DNA of 64,000 nt from Synechococcus sp. BIOS-E4-1 (GTDB lineage Bacteria; Cyanobacteriota; Cyanobacteriia; PCC-6307; Cyanobiaceae), in the NCBI RefSeq assembly GCF_014279995.1, contig NZ_CP047935.1, positions 1,447,494-1,511,493 on the forward strand, given 5' to 3'. Position numbers and translations under genes: made by a program. The notes below the pieces were generated by a model that saw only the letters and a program-made list of their open reading frames with translations, had not been told where the DNA came from and ran no database searches. Each line of letters begins with the position of its first letter. Position 1 is the first letter of the stretch. Shown here piece after piece: positions 42,229-51,952 of the stretch.

Positions 42229-42954
42229 ATGACGGTTCTTTCCCATCCAGCGCAACAGCAGGGAGCTGATCTGATCAGCACAGTGAGGATCGAAAACCTC
42301 AGCCACTGGTATGGGCGTGGGTCAACGCGACGACAGGTGCTTCAGTCGGTTGATCTTCAGATCGCAGCTGGTGAAGTGGTGCTGCTGACCGGTCCATCAG
42401 GGTGTGGCAAGACCACCCTTCTGACTTTGATCGGCGCTCTTCGTCAGGTTCAGCAGGGTGATGTGCGCGTGTTCGGTCAGCAGCTCCAGGGTGCCGGCCG
42501 GGGACAACGACAGCTGCTTCGCCGCAGGATCGGCATGATTTTTCAGGGTCATAACCTCCTGCGCTGCCTCACCGCCGAGCAGAACGTGCAGATGGGAGCC
42601 GATCTGCTCGAGGGTTTCAGTTACCGCGGTCGCCGTGATCAGGCCAGGGAGTGGCTCAGGGCCGTGGGACTGGAGGATCACCTCAGCAAGCTTCCTCAGG
42701 ACCTCTCGGGAGGCCAGAAACAGCGCGTGGCCATTGCCAGGGCTCTGGCGGCCAGGCCCCAGCTGTTGCTTGCCGATGAACCCACGGCAGCGCTTGACAG
42801 CAGCACCGGTCGGGAGGTCGTTGAATTACTGAAGCGTCTTGCTCGCGAGCAATCCTGTTCCGTACTGATGGTGACTCACGACCCGCGCATTCTTGATGTT
42901 GCTGATCGGCTGGTGAAAATGGAGGATGGCCGTTTGCTTCAGGCCATTGAGTAA
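42229..42954 (+). CDS. devA: DevA-type ABC exporter ATPase
   Basis: 241 residues. Walker A is GPSGCGKTTL, Q-loop FQGHNLL, signature LSGGQKQR and Walker B LLLADEPTAALD, followed by the switch His in MVTHDPRI. It belongs to the MacB/LolD-type ATPases that pair with FtsX-like permeases. ATG 42229 lies 5 nt after devC. With devB and devC it forms a complete three-gene exporter. Confidence 0.93.
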   Translation: MTVLSHPAQQQGADLISTVRIENLSHWYGRGSTRRQVLQSVDLQIAAGEVVLLTGPSGCGKTTLLTLIGALRQVQQGDVRVFGQQLQGAGRGQRQLLRRRIGMIFQGHNLLRCLTAEQNVQMGADLLEGFSYRGRRDQAREWLRAVGLEDHLSKLPQDLSGGQKQRVAIARALAARPQLLLADEPTAALDSSTGREVVELLKRLAREQSCSVLMVTHDPRILDVADRLVKMEDGRLLQAIE

Positions 42955-42989
42955 GTTGGGGTGATCATCAAGAAGTTCCGGATTCAAGA

Positions 42990-43145
42990 ATGGCCAAGCG
43001 CAGAAACCTCAAGAAGGAAAAGCAGGAGCGCAACCGCGCTTATGCGCGCAAATTCAAGAAGCGCAAGATGCGCAACGATGGCCGTGGTGAAGGCGCCGGC
43101 AATGGTGTGACAGGAACTGCCAACAACGGTGGTGCCGCCGACTGA
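42990..43145 (+). CDS. Small basic conserved protein (51 aa)
   Basis: MAKRRNLKKEKQERNRAYAR, then KFKKRKMRNDGRGEGAGNGV and TGTANNGGAAD. The N-terminal 28 residues are almost all Lys/Arg helix. The rest is glycine- and asparagine-rich and disordered. Such sequence suggests RNA or ribosome binding, but no family is firmly known to me. It is 35 nt after devA. Confidence 0.65.
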   Translation: MAKRRNLKKEKQERNRAYARKFKKRKMRNDGRGEGAGNGVTGTANNGGAAD

Positions 43146-43234
43146 TCGTTTTCCCATCAACCTGATCTGTGGGGGCTGAGGCTCCCTTTTTTCTTGCCTT
43201 TAGGCTGGCTCACTACGGCTCACCGAGCGGGCGG

Positions 43235-44167
43235 ATGTTCATCAGCGTCGTCATTCCCACCTACAACCGACGCGACATCCTCGAGAAATGTCTGCGTGCT
43301 CTGCAATGCCAGAACGCCTTTGACGAGATCGATGACTACGAAGTAGTCGTTGTGGATGACGGGTCCACCGATGGCACGCCCGACTGGCTTCGAACATCTG
43401 CGGCGACTTTCGCCAGGGTGCGCTTGATCGAGCAAAGCCATGGGGGGCCGGCAGAGGGACGCAACCGTGGTGTTGCTCACTCCCGCGGCGACGTGATCGT
43501 GTTCATCGACAGTGATCTGGTCGTGACACCGACATTCCTGGCCAGTCATGCGCGAGCGCTTGCAAGGCAATGGCAGCGGTCCGGCAATCGTCTCTGTTTC
43601 ACCTACGGCGCGGTGATCAACACCGCTGATTTCGAGAATCCAACCGGAGAGCGTCACAAGTTGCGTGATCTGTCCTGGGCTTATTTCGCAACCGGAAATG
43701 TTGCGATCGATCGACAGGTGCTGGAACGGTCCGGCCTGTTCGACACGGGATTCAGGTTGTACGGCTGGGAGGACCTCGAACTCGGTGAACGGTTACGTCA
43801 GATGGGAGTGCAGCTGGTTCGCTGTCCTGAAGCCGTTGGTTATCACTGGCATCCTGCGTTTCGCCTTGCGCAGATCCCCGACCTGATCAGGGTCGAACGC
43901 GAACGCGCCCGCATGGGGCTTGTGTTCTACAGAAAGCATCCGAGTCGACGGGTGCGAATGATCATCCAGTTCACTTGGATGCATCGGCTGTTGTGGGGGC
44001 TGCTGACCTTGGGAGGTTTGCTTAACGAACGCACTTTGAGGCCCTTGCTGGCTTGGTTGATCCGACTGGGTCAACCTTCCCTGGCACTCGAGCTGCTGAG
44101 ACTTCCGCTCAACCGGATCGGTGTCGAGGCTCTGTATCGAGAAGCGCGTCAGGCAGGGCTGTCCTGA
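43235..44167 (+). CDS. Glycosyltransferase family 2
   Basis: 310 residues from ATG 43235 (MFISVVIPTYNRRDILEKCLRAL). The GT-A fold is evident: nucleotide-binding VVVDDGSTDGTPDWL, GPAEGRNRGVAHSRGDVIVFIDSDLVV (DxD-like) and the acceptor-side GWEDLELGERLRQMG. The C-terminal 60 residues are basic with a weakly hydrophobic patch. The sugar and acceptor are unknown. Confidence 0.88.
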   Translation: MFISVVIPTYNRRDILEKCLRALQCQNAFDEIDDYEVVVVDDGSTDGTPDWLRTSAATFARVRLIEQSHGGPAEGRNRGVAHSRGDVIVFIDSDLVVTPTFLASHARALARQWQRSGNRLCFTYGAVINTADFENPTGERHKLRDLSWAYFATGNVAIDRQVLERSGLFDTGFRLYGWEDLELGERLRQMGVQLVRCPEAVGYHWHPAFRLAQIPDLIRVERERARMGLVFYRKHPSRRVRMIIQFTWMHRLLWGLLTLGGLLNERTLRPLLAWLIRLGQPSLALELLRLPLNRIGVEALYREARQAGLS

Positions 44168-44208
44168 GCCGGTGCTTTGTTAAATTCGCCGGGTACCTTC
44201 AAACCGCA

Positions 44209-44274
44209 CACCTGTCTGTTTCGGGTGCTGGTTGTGATCTGAACCTCGGTTCATCACACCATCCCTGACAGGTG
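44209..44274 (+). promoter_or_regulatory. Structured 5-prime leader of rpsB
   Basis: CACCTGTC (44209-44216) pairs with GACAGGTG (44267-44274). Inside is a hairpin GTGA-TC-TGAAC / GTTCA-TCAC with a CTCG loop (44234-44257). The fold ends just before GAGG and about 28 nt before the rpsB ATG. This may be an S2-type autoregulatory leader (inference). Confidence 0.45.
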
Positions 44275-44302
44275 GAGGCGAACCCGAAACCTCTAAACAA
44301 CC

Positions 44303-45019
44303 ATGGCTGTCGTCACTCTCGCCGAGATGATGGAAGCTGGTGCCCATTTCGGTCACCAGACCCGTCGCTGGAATCCCAAGATGTCGCGCTACATCTACTG
44401 CGCGCGCAACGGAGTTCACATCATTGACCTCGTGCAGACCGCTGTCTGCATGAACAACGCCTACAAATGGACACGGACTGCGGCCAGGAGCGGCAAGCGG
44501 TTTCTGTTCGTCGGCACCAAGAAACAAGCTTCCGAAGTCGTGGCTCATGAAGCTGCACGTTGTGGCGCTTCCTACGTGAACCAACGTTGGCTGGGTGGAA
44601 TGCTCACCAACTGGACCACGATGAAGGCTCGGATTGACCGCCTCAAGGATCTGGAGCGGATGGAGTCCAGCGGTGCGATCGCCATGCGCCCGAAGAAGGA
44701 AGCAGCTGTGCTTCGCCGGGAGCTGGATCGTCTTCAGAAGTACCTCGGCGGTCTGAAGAACATGCGCCGACTCCCGGATGTGGTGGTCCTGGTGGATCAG
44801 CGTCGCGAGACCAATGCTGTGCTCGAGGCCCGCAAGCTCGACATCCCTCTGGTGTCGATGCTTGATACCAACTGCGACCCCGATCTCTGCGAGGTGCCAA
44901 TCCCTTGCAATGACGATGCTGTGCGTTCAGTGCAGCTGGTGCTGAGCCGCCTCGCTGATGCCATCAACGAAGGTCGTCATGGTTCCAACGAGCAGCGTGG
45001 CTCCGACAACCAAGGTTGA
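44303..45019 (+). CDS. rpsB: 30S ribosomal protein S2
   Basis: 238 residues. S2 signatures are [66 protein letters not shown] and [36 protein letters not shown]. It binds the 30S head-platform junction. It is followed by tsf, the standard bacterial pair. Confidence 0.98.
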   Translation: MAVVTLAEMMEAGAHFGHQTRRWNPKMSRYIYCARNGVHIIDLVQTAVCMNNAYKWTRTAARSGKRFLFVGTKKQASEVVAHEAARCGASYVNQRWLGGMLTNWTTMKARIDRLKDLERMESSGAIAMRPKKEAAVLRRELDRLQKYLGGLKNMRRLPDVVVLVDQRRETNAVLEARKLDIPLVSMLDTNCDPDLCEVPIPCNDDAVRSVQLVLSRLADAINEGRHGSNEQRGSDNQG

Positions 45020-45043
45020 GTCGCATTAGCCGCTAAGTTCACG

Positions 45044-45076
45044 CCGCCCTCCCGTCAGAGCGGGAAGGCGGATCTT
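45044..45076 (+). terminator. Hairpin between rpsB and tsf
   Basis: CCGCC-C-TCCCG (45044-45054) and CGGGA-A-GGCGG (45061-45071) form an 11-position stem with one C/A mismatch and a six-base loop, followed by ATCTTTTTG. It probably acts as a partial terminator that sets the S2 to EF-Ts ratio. Confidence 0.65.
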
Positions 45077-45107
45077 TTTGTCCCAACGTCCTTCACCAAC
45101 ACATCCG

Positions 45108-45767
45108 ATGGCTGCTGCCGTATCCGCCAAGCTCGTCAAGGAACTCCGCGACAAGACCGGCGCTGGAATGATGGATTGCAAGAAAGCTCTTGCAGCAACC
45201 GATGGTGATGCCGACAAAGCCGTTGAGTGGCTTCGTCAGAAAGGTATCGCCAGCGCTGAAAAGAAATCTGGTCGTACTGCTGCTGAGGGAGCCATCGGCA
45301 GTTACATCCACACGGGTGCCCGTGTCGGTGTGCTGATCGAAATCAACTGCGAAACCGATTTCGTCGCGCGTGGCGACATGTTCCAGGAGTTGCTGCGCGA
45401 CGTGTCCATGCAGGTTGCTGCCTGTCCTGGTGTGGAGTACGTCACCACCGATGAGATTCCTGCTGAGATCCGTGAGCGCGAGAAATCGATCGAAATGGGT
45501 CGTGATGATCTGGAAGGCAAGCCTGAGCAGATGAAAGAAAAAATTGTTGAGGGCCGCATCAACAAGCGCCTCAAGGAACTGGCCCTGATGGAACAGCCTT
45601 TCATCAAAGACAGCTCCCTGACCGTGGCGGACCTCGTGAAGCAGACAGCAGGCAAGATCGGTGAAAACGTCAAGGTGCGTCGATTCACCCGCTACACCCT
45701 CGGAGAGGGCATTGAGATTGAAGAGACCGACTTCGCTGCTGAAGTCGCTTCCATGTCGAAAGGCTGA
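45108..45767 (+). CDS. tsf: Translation elongation factor Ts
   Basis: 219 residues. The N-terminal UBA-like domain has [23 protein letters not shown]. The core has [14 protein letters not shown] and the C-terminal [18 protein letters not shown]-Ts is the guanine nucleotide exchange factor for EF-Tu. The ATG at 45108 gives the canonical AAVSAKLV start, and the upstream in-frame ATG at 45078 adds ten atypical residues. Confidence 0.97.
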   Translation: MAAAVSAKLVKELRDKTGAGMMDCKKALAATDGDADKAVEWLRQKGIASAEKKSGRTAAEGAIGSYIHTGARVGVLIEINCETDFVARGDMFQELLRDVSMQVAACPGVEYVTTDEIPAEIREREKSIEMGRDDLEGKPEQMKEKIVEGRINKRLKELALMEQPFIKDSSLTVADLVKQTAGKIGENVKVRRFTRYTLGEGIEIEETDFAAEVASMSKG

Positions 45768-45769
45768 TC

Positions 45770-46924
45770 TTGACGGGATTACCGGGGAGTCGTCACGCGC
45801 ACGATCCAGGCGTGCAACTTGCACGTCTGCAAGAGCGGTGTAACTCACTGGCTCCACTTCTCTATAGAGAGCAGGCCCAGTATCTGGAACTGGTGCGTCT
45901 GATCTTACCTATCGCTGTCAAAGCGGCGATCCGCCACCTGCTCTGCTCTCTCTCCCCTCTGCAACGCGCATCGCTCTCAGAGCGTCAGACGTTGTTGCAG
46001 CAACGGATCGATGCACTCGTTCAGCGTGCTTCATCGATGATCACGATTGAGCAGCTGCTCGTTCTGGCCGCGCGCCTGCAGGATGAAGAGCGGCGATCCC
46101 GCATCCAGCAGTTTCAGAATCTCGCCGACCGTTCCTCCAGCAGCGTTGAGCCAGCTGTGACGGAAGCACCATCCCCTGGCATTGAGCTGGGACTGGATCT
46201 GCCGCTGGAACGCCCAGATCTGCTGGAGGGTCTGCTGCCGAACGATCCTCGCTCGACGGCTGATGATCTGGTGGATCGTTCCGATGTCAAGGAGACTCAG
46301 TCACTGACATCAGCTGATTCAGGGTCCGAGATGTCCGAACTGGAGATCCTGCGATCGCTGTTCGTCATGGCCGGTGAATCACTGGAACAGGGAGAGTCCC
46401 CCCAGGAGCTGCAGGGCGGTCCTGAACCAGACGAATCCCATCTGGACCCGTTGGCTCAGTCGAGCGATCAGTTGATGCCTTCGACCGCAAGCGGCCTGTT
46501 GAGTTGGATGGATTCAGTGGATTCCGCCTTGATCCGCAGGCTGCGCAATGTCTCCCATGCTGTGAATGTTGAGCTGATGCGAGCGGGGGTGACACGCAGC
46601 CTGCTTCCCATACAGCTTCTGGATGCCGTTAACAGTGGTCAGCTGCCATCCCAGTCGGCACCCTCCAATGTGCTGAGACTGACCCTGCCTCTGTCGATGG
46701 TCGTTGACGACCAGGCGATAGACACCGCCTGCATCTTGATGCGCCCATCCGAGCTTGAGTTCGATGACCATGCTCTGAGACGCAGTCGCAGTCGCCTGCG
46801 CTTGCAACGTCGTGATCTAGGCACTTTGCTGCTGAAGGAGCGACACTGGCAGCGTCGCGCCAGTGTCCGAGAGGTCCAGAATCATTGGTGGCCCAACCAG
46901 CCGGAAACTCCTCAACTCAGTTGA
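45770..46924 (+). CDS. Conserved hypothetical protein between tsf and recG
   Basis: 384 residues, TTG start at 45770, two bases after tsf. The N-terminal 120 residues are helical (LARLQERCNSLAPLLYREQAQYLELVRLILPIAVKAAIRHLL). The middle is acidic and probably disordered (about 120-235). The C-terminal domain is conserved-looking and basic (VDSALIRRLRNVSHAVNVELMRAGVTRSLLPIQLLDAVNSGQL ... RSRLRLQRRDLGTLLLKERHWQRRASV). No known function. The overlap with recG and the tsf neighbourhood suggest a housekeeping role. Confidence 0.7.
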   Translation: MTGLPGSRHAHDPGVQLARLQERCNSLAPLLYREQAQYLELVRLILPIAVKAAIRHLLCSLSPLQRASLSERQTLLQQRIDALVQRASSMITIEQLLVLAARLQDEERRSRIQQFQNLADRSSSSVEPAVTEAPSPGIELGLDLPLERPDLLEGLLPNDPRSTADDLVDRSDVKETQSLTSADSGSEMSELEILRSLFVMAGESLEQGESPQELQGGPEPDESHLDPLAQSSDQLMPSTASGLLSWMDSVDSALIRRLRNVSHAVNVELMRAGVTRSLLPIQLLDAVNSGQLPSQSAPSNVLRLTLPLSMVVDDQAIDTACILMRPSELEFDDHALRRSRSRLRLQRRDLGTLLLKERHWQRRASVREVQNHWWPNQPETPQLS

Positions 46925-49419
46925 ATGCCGGCCTGGATTACCAGGCTCTGGAACGGTTTCTGGTATGGATCCGACCCCTGCAGCAGGCGCTGTCACTCGA
47001 GGTTGAACGCGGCTTCAGCAATCTTCAGGGCCGCAATGAACGCTTTCACAGCTTCATGCAGCGCGAGCTGGCAACTCCTCCGCAGATTCCTCTGCCTGGC
47101 GATGTTCCCCCTCGTCTTCAGGATTTGGCGGAGGGATTCGCCAACTACGCATCCCTGGATGATCCAGCTCGCCGCCGACAGGTCACGCTGGTCAGGCAGT
47201 GGCTTCATGCCCTGCGCCAGCGGCTGGAACCATCAGCACCGATGGCTCCACCGCGTCTGAAGGTTGCGCAACGATCCTCGTCGTCTTCTCCATCCACTCA
47301 GGCCGCACCGGGTCTCGACAGTCCACTGGCTCAGGTGAAAGGCATTGGGCCGAAACTTGCTGAACGGTTGGCCAGCCTCGGGCTCCTGTTGGTGCGTGAT
47401 CTGATTCTTCACTACCCCAGGGATTACGTCGACTATTCGGCACTGCGACGAATTGATGCCCTTGTGCCGGGTGAAACAGCCACGATTGTGGCCACCGTGC
47501 GTCGCTGCCACGGCTTCACCAGTCCGCGCAATCCCAATCTGTCGATCATTGAGCTGCAGCTTCAGGATCCGACAGGACGGATCAAGGTGACCCGTTTCCT
47601 GGCTGGAAAGCGGTTCAGTAATCCCTCTTATCTGCATGGTCAGACCCGCCAGTACCCCAATGGCGCCACGGTTGCTGTCAGTGGCCTCGTCAAAAGCGGG
47701 CCTTATGGAATCAGTTTTCAGGATCCACTGATCGAAGTGATGGAAAGTGCTCAAGCACCACTTCGTTCCAGCCGCATCGGCCGACTTCTGCCTGTGTATC
47801 CGCTCACGGAAGGGCTAACGGCGGATCGCTTTCGTGCACTGATCGAACGCGTCCTGCCAGCGGTGCGTCTGTGGCCGGAGCCTCTTCCCAGGGTGCGGCG
47901 CGATGCTCGGCAGCTGCTCAGTCGCGATCGGGCCCTGGTGGCGATTCATCGTCCTGAGTCGTCCGATCAACTTCAGCAGGCCCGGCATCGCCTGGTGTTT
48001 GATGAGTTTCTGTTGCTGCAGCTCGGCTTGATGCAACGCCGCGCGGCGTTGAAGCAGCGCTCCGCCCCCTCCCTGACCAGCAGCGCATCGGATCGTGATG
48101 GGTTGCTGGGTCGGTTCCTGGCGATGCTGCCATTCGAATTCACTGCTGCGCAGCAGCGGGTTCTGGCGGAAATCGAGGCGGATCTGAACCGGCAGGAACC
48201 GATGGCTCGACTGGTTCAGGGGGATGTGGGCAGCGGCAAGACTGTCGTGGCAGTGGCTGCTCTGTTGCGAGCCATTCAGGCCGGATGGCAGGGGGCAATG
48301 ATGGCTCCCACCGAGGTGCTCGCTGAGCAGCACTACCGCAGTCTCTGCGGCTGGATGCCAGCTCTGCATGTCACCGTTGAGCTGTTGACGGGTTCTACCC
48401 CCCAGAAACAACGCCGCAGGATCCTCGCTGACGTTGGTTCAGGTGCTTGCAAAATTCTGGTCGGGACCCATGCCCTGCTGGAGGATCCGGTGGCTTTCTC
48501 CCGTCTTGGCCTGGTGGTTGTGGACGAACAGCACCGTTTCGGTGTGCGTCAGCGCAACCGTTTGCTCGGCAAGGGGTTGCAGCCTCACCTGCTCACCATG
48601 ACGGCAACGCCGATTCCCCGCACCTTGGCGCTCTCCCTGCATGGTGATCTGGATGTGAGCCAGATCGATGAATTGCCGCCCGGACGGACGCCGATTCGCA
48701 CCGCCATGATCACCGGCTCGAATCGCGACGAGGCCTACGACTTGATCCGGGACGAAGTGGACAAGGGCCAGAGGGCCTATGTCGTGCTTCCACTGGTGGA
48801 GGAGTCCGAAAAGATGGATCTGCGTTCTGCTGTGGATGTGCACAGGCAGCTGGCCGATGAGGTGTTTCCTGATCTTCAGGTAGGACTCCTGCACGGACGT
48901 CTCGCCAGTGCGGACAAGCAGGCCGTGATCAGAGCCTTCGCTTCAGGGGAGACCAAGGTTCTGGTTTCAACCACCGTGGTGGAGGTGGGAGTGGATGTGC
49001 CGGAGGCCAGCGTGATGGTGATCGACCATGCCGACCGTTTCGGCCTCGCGCAGCTGCATCAGCTGCGGGGTCGTGTCGGTCGTGGCGCGGCTGCCTCCCA
49101 TTGCCTTCTGATCAATGACAGCCGCAACCCCCTCGCCCGCCAACGGCTGGAGGTTCTGGTGCGCTCCACCGACGGTTTCGAGATCGCTGAAATGGATCTG
49201 CGGCTGCGTGGACCTGGCCAGGTCCTTGGCACTCGTCAATCCGGCCTGCCGGATCTGGCGCTGGCAAGCCTTGCTGATGATGGATCGGTGCTTGAGGAAG
49301 CGCGCGAAGAAGCTGCAGACATCCTGCGTGAGGATCCCGAGCTCAGGGAGTACGCCGTGCTCAGGCGTCTTCTCGATGAGCAGCGCAGTCGTGTGACATC
49401 GTCGGCTCAGCTCAACTGA
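46885..49419 (+). CDS. recG: ATP-dependent DNA helicase RecG
   Basis: 844 residues. After a cyanobacterial N-terminal extension (about 150 residues) come the OB-fold wedge domain (VPGETATIVATVRRC ... ITRFLAGKR-type region) and SF2 helicase motifs: Walker A QGDVGSGKTVVA, DEQH (VVVDEQHRFG), MTATPIPRT, and VSTTVVEVGVDVPEASVMVIDHADRFGLAQLHQLRGRVGRG. RecG remodels stalled replication forks and Holliday junctions. The start overlaps the preceding gene by 40 nt (TTG 46885 or GTG 46888). Confidence 0.96.
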   Translation: MVAQPAGNSSTQLNAGLDYQALERFLVWIRPLQQALSLEVERGFSNLQGRNERFHSFMQRELATPPQIPLPGDVPPRLQDLAEGFANYASLDDPARRRQVTLVRQWLHALRQRLEPSAPMAPPRLKVAQRSSSSSPSTQAAPGLDSPLAQVKGIGPKLAERLASLGLLLVRDLILHYPRDYVDYSALRRIDALVPGETATIVATVRRCHGFTSPRNPNLSIIELQLQDPTGRIKVTRFLAGKRFSNPSYLHGQTRQYPNGATVAVSGLVKSGPYGISFQDPLIEVMESAQAPLRSSRIGRLLPVYPLTEGLTADRFRALIERVLPAVRLWPEPLPRVRRDARQLLSRDRALVAIHRPESSDQLQQARHRLVFDEFLLLQLGLMQRRAALKQRSAPSLTSSASDRDGLLGRFLAMLPFEFTAAQQRVLAEIEADLNRQEPMARLVQGDVGSGKTVVAVAALLRAIQAGWQGAMMAPTEVLAEQHYRSLCGWMPALHVTVELLTGSTPQKQRRRILADVGSGACKILVGTHALLEDPVAFSRLGLVVVDEQHRFGVRQRNRLLGKGLQPHLLTMTATPIPRTLALSLHGDLDVSQIDELPPGRTPIRTAMITGSNRDEAYDLIRDEVDKGQRAYVVLPLVEESEKMDLRSAVDVHRQLADEVFPDLQVGLLHGRLASADKQAVIRAFASGETKVLVSTTVVEVGVDVPEASVMVIDHADRFGLAQLHQLRGRVGRGAAASHCLLINDSRNPLARQRLEVLVRSTDGFEIAEMDLRLRGPGQVLGTRQSGLPDLALASLADDGSVLEEAREEAADILREDPELREYAVLRRLLDEQRSRVTSSAQLN

Positions 49420-49481
49420 ATCACATCGTTTCGCTGCTGAGGATCTCCCCATACGATGGCTGCCTTGCGCTCTGAGATCGG

Positions 49482-50210
49482 ATGCGTCGTCCCTGGAGCG
49501 ATGTGGTGATCGACGATTGCGGTGAACCGCTTGTGTCGCTCAAGCCTCGCTTTCTGTGCCTTGAGCCCCATCCCTATGCCTGCGTGGGAGCCCCTTATGG
49601 CGAGGATGCCGATCCCTATCGATTGCGCTCCGGCGTTCTGGAGCGTCTGGTTGCTGCGCAGACCCTTCTGTCGCTGCGCCGTGACCCGGAGGTCGGCACG
49701 GTGCAGCTGGCGATCTTTGATGCGTGGAGGCCGATTCGTGTCCAGGCTTTCATGGTTGAGTACGCCGTTCAGGAGCAATGTCGCTCACAGGGCATTGATG
49801 CCGCCGACCCTTTGATGGCTGCAGCGCTTGAACAGGTGCAAAAGGATGTGGCCCGGTTCTGGGCTCCTCCGAGTCCGGATCCCTGCACACCTCCCCCTCA
49901 CAGCACCGGTGCCGCTGTTGATCTCACCCTTGCGGACTGCTCTGGAGATCCACTGGAGATGGGTGGTGACATCGATGCCATCGGCGATCAGTCGATTCCT
50001 GATCACCATGCCGACGAAGCTGAGGCGAACCCTCGCAGTGAGGCGGCTCTCTGGCACCGTCGACGCTGTCTGCTAAACGAGGTGATGTCCGAGGCTGGTT
50101 TTGCCAGACATCCCAATGAGTGGTGGCACTTCAGCCACGGTGATCAGCTCTGGGCCTGGCAACAACAGACCCCAGGAGCGATCTATGCCTCTGTTCCCAG
50201 TAGCTGTTGA
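49482..50210 (+). CDS. D-alanyl-D-alanine dipeptidase (VanX-like, M15D)
   Basis: 242 residues. Zinc ligands and catalytic residues are in PHSTGAAVDLTLAD (HxxxxxxD) and the C-terminal NEWWHFSHGDQLW (ExxH). The DAWRPIRVQAFM segment is family-typical. It hydrolyses D-Ala-D-Ala, likely for peptidoglycan turnover rather than resistance, as there is no vanHA partner. The 3-prime end overlaps the convergent sulfite reductase gene by 28 nt. Confidence 0.9.
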   Translation: MRRPWSDVVIDDCGEPLVSLKPRFLCLEPHPYACVGAPYGEDADPYRLRSGVLERLVAAQTLLSLRRDPEVGTVQLAIFDAWRPIRVQAFMVEYAVQEQCRSQGIDAADPLMAAALEQVQKDVARFWAPPSPDPCTPPPHSTGAAVDLTLADCSGDPLEMGGDIDAIGDQSIPDHHADEAEANPRSEAALWHRRRCLLNEVMSEAGFARHPNEWWHFSHGDQLWAWQQQTPGAIYASVPSSC

Positions 50211-51952
50211 ACCAACTCGTCTCCGAGTCGGTTGACATGAGCTCCGAAACTGCGCCTCACTCCGCACTGTTTCCAGCTGATCAGCAAGGGCTCCAGCGTT
50301 AATTCCAGTTGATCAAGGGGCATCTTCTGCAGGAACGGCCTGGCGAGGACCTGAAGATTCGGAGTGCCACCCAACCAGAGCTGATATTGATTCAAACCAC
50401 TGCCCACCAAAGCCAGTTCGGCCATGTAGGGACGGGCGCATCCATTGGGACATCCGGTCATGCGCACCAGCACCGACTGGTCGATGCCCAGTTTCTGCAA
50501 CAACGCATCCAGGCGGTCAAGCACCTCGGGGAGAATCCTCTCAGCCTCTGTGATCGCCAGCCCGCAAGTGGGTAGGGCTGGGCAGGCAATTGCATGACGT
50601 GCCAGCGGGGCTGGTTCGCCTGGAAGCTCAAACCCAAGTTCTGCGAGTGCCTGCTTGATCGATGTTTTCTGTGCGGCACCGATGTTGCAGAGCAGCAGAT
50701 CCTGATTGGCCGTCAGGCGGATTTCCAGCTGATAGGTCTGCACAATCTTGCGCAAGCCATTTTTCACCGCGCCCTCGAGACGTCCACACATCATCGGAAG
50801 TCCGACGAACCAGAGACCTTTCTTCTGACGGTGCCAACCAAGGTAGTCCTGGAGCTTGGCAACCGGTTCCTGGCGGAGGCCCTTCAGTTCACCTCTGAAG
50901 TAGTTCTTCTTCAGTGTTGATCTGAACCAGGTGATCCCCCGCTGGTGCAGGAGATATTTCATACGGGCATGCTTGCGAACTTCACGATCTCCGTGATCCC
51001 TCTGCAGAGCCATGATCGCCTGCAGCAGATCAAAGATGTCTTCCGCCTTCACGTAACCCAGCATGTCGGCGGTTCTTGCAAACGTGTCCTCCTGGTTGTG
51101 GGTCCGGCCCATCCCGCCCCCCACATAGACATTGCAGCCTTTCAGTGCTCCTGAGGCATCGGCAAAAGCCACCAGTCCGATGTCCTGTGTCAGCAGATCA
51201 ACGGAGTTGTCGCCTGGCACGGTGACGGCAACCTTGAATTTGCGGGGCAGGTAGGTGTCGCCGTAGAGAGGTTCGGCTCCGCTGCCGGAAAAGACGCCTC
51301 CCTTCTGCTGACGGCTGCGGGCCTTACGTACGGTTTTGGCTGGCTGAAAGCGGTAGCTGTGGTCGCCGTCAATCCACATGTCCAGGTAGGACCCCTCCGC
51401 TGCTTCAGGACTGAGCAGATCAGCGATTTGATCAGCGAGTGCCCTTGCTGCCGGGTAGGCACCCTTCTCGAACGGCGCAGGGGGTGCCATCACGTTGCGG
51501 TTGATATCACCACAGGCGGCCAGGGTTGACCCCAGATTGGTGATGATCGTGCCGATCACGGTCTTCAGGTCACCCTTCGGCACCCCGTGCATCTGAAAGG
51601 CCTGCCGCGTTGTCGCACGCAGGGTGCCATCGCCGTACTGGTCGGAGAGGTCATCGAGAGCGGCGAACAGGTCAGCAGGAACCCGGCCACCTGGATTGCG
51701 CAGGCGCAGCATCATCTGCCAGCAGCGCACCTTGTCGGTTTTGCGCAGTTCGCGATGGTTCTGCTGATAGCTGCCGTGAAATTTCAGCAGCTGAACGGCA
51801 TCTTCACTGAAACGGATGTCCTCGTTCAGCAGTTCCGACTGCAGCGGCTCGCGCAGATGACCGCTGTAAAGCTTCCTTTTCTCAGCTTTTGACAGCGCTG
51901 TGTCGATGGACTCCGTGCGCGCTGCAGGCCCATCCAGCACAGAAGCCACCAT
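50183..51952 (-). CDS. sir: Ferredoxin-sulfite reductase
   Basis: About 589 residues from ATG 51952. It reduces sulfite to sulfide using ferredoxin. Signatures are two ferrite reductase-like domains, RATTRQAFQMHGVPKGDLK, NRNVMAPPAPF, the siroheme/[4Fe-4S] cysteine motifs CPALPTCGLAITEAER and TGCPNGCARPYMAEL, and the DDHSYRF/ PRKFKVAV region. The TGCPNGCARPYMAE sequence favours sulfite over nitrite reductase. A longer frame reaches 52099 but overlaps glyS. It is divergent from glyS. Confidence 0.93.
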   Translation of the reverse strand: MVASVLDGPAARTESIDTALSKAEKRKLYSGHLREPLQSELLNEDIRFSEDAVQLLKFHGSYQQNHRELRKTDKVRCWQMMLRLRNPGGRVPADLFAALDDLSDQYGDGTLRATTRQAFQMHGVPKGDLKTVIGTIITNLGSTLAACGDINRNVMAPPAPFEKGAYPAARALADQIADLLSPEAAEGSYLDMWIDGDHSYRFQPAKTVRKARSRQQKGGVFSGSGAEPLYGDTYLPRKFKVAVTVPGDNSVDLLTQDIGLVAFADASGALKGCNVYVGGGMGRTHNQEDTFARTADMLGYVKAEDIFDLLQAIMALQRDHGDREVRKHARMKYLLHQRGITWFRSTLKKNYFRGELKGLRQEPVAKLQDYLGWHRQKKGLWFVGLPMMCGRLEGAVKNGLRKIVQTYQLEIRLTANQDLLLCNIGAAQKTSIKQALAELGFELPGEPAPLARHAIACPALPTCGLAITEAERILPEVLDRLDALLQKLGIDQSVLVRMTGCPNGCARPYMAELALVGSGLNQYQLWLGGTPNLQVLARPFLQKMPLDQLELTLEPLLISWKQCGVRRSFGAHVNRLGDELVQQLLGTEA

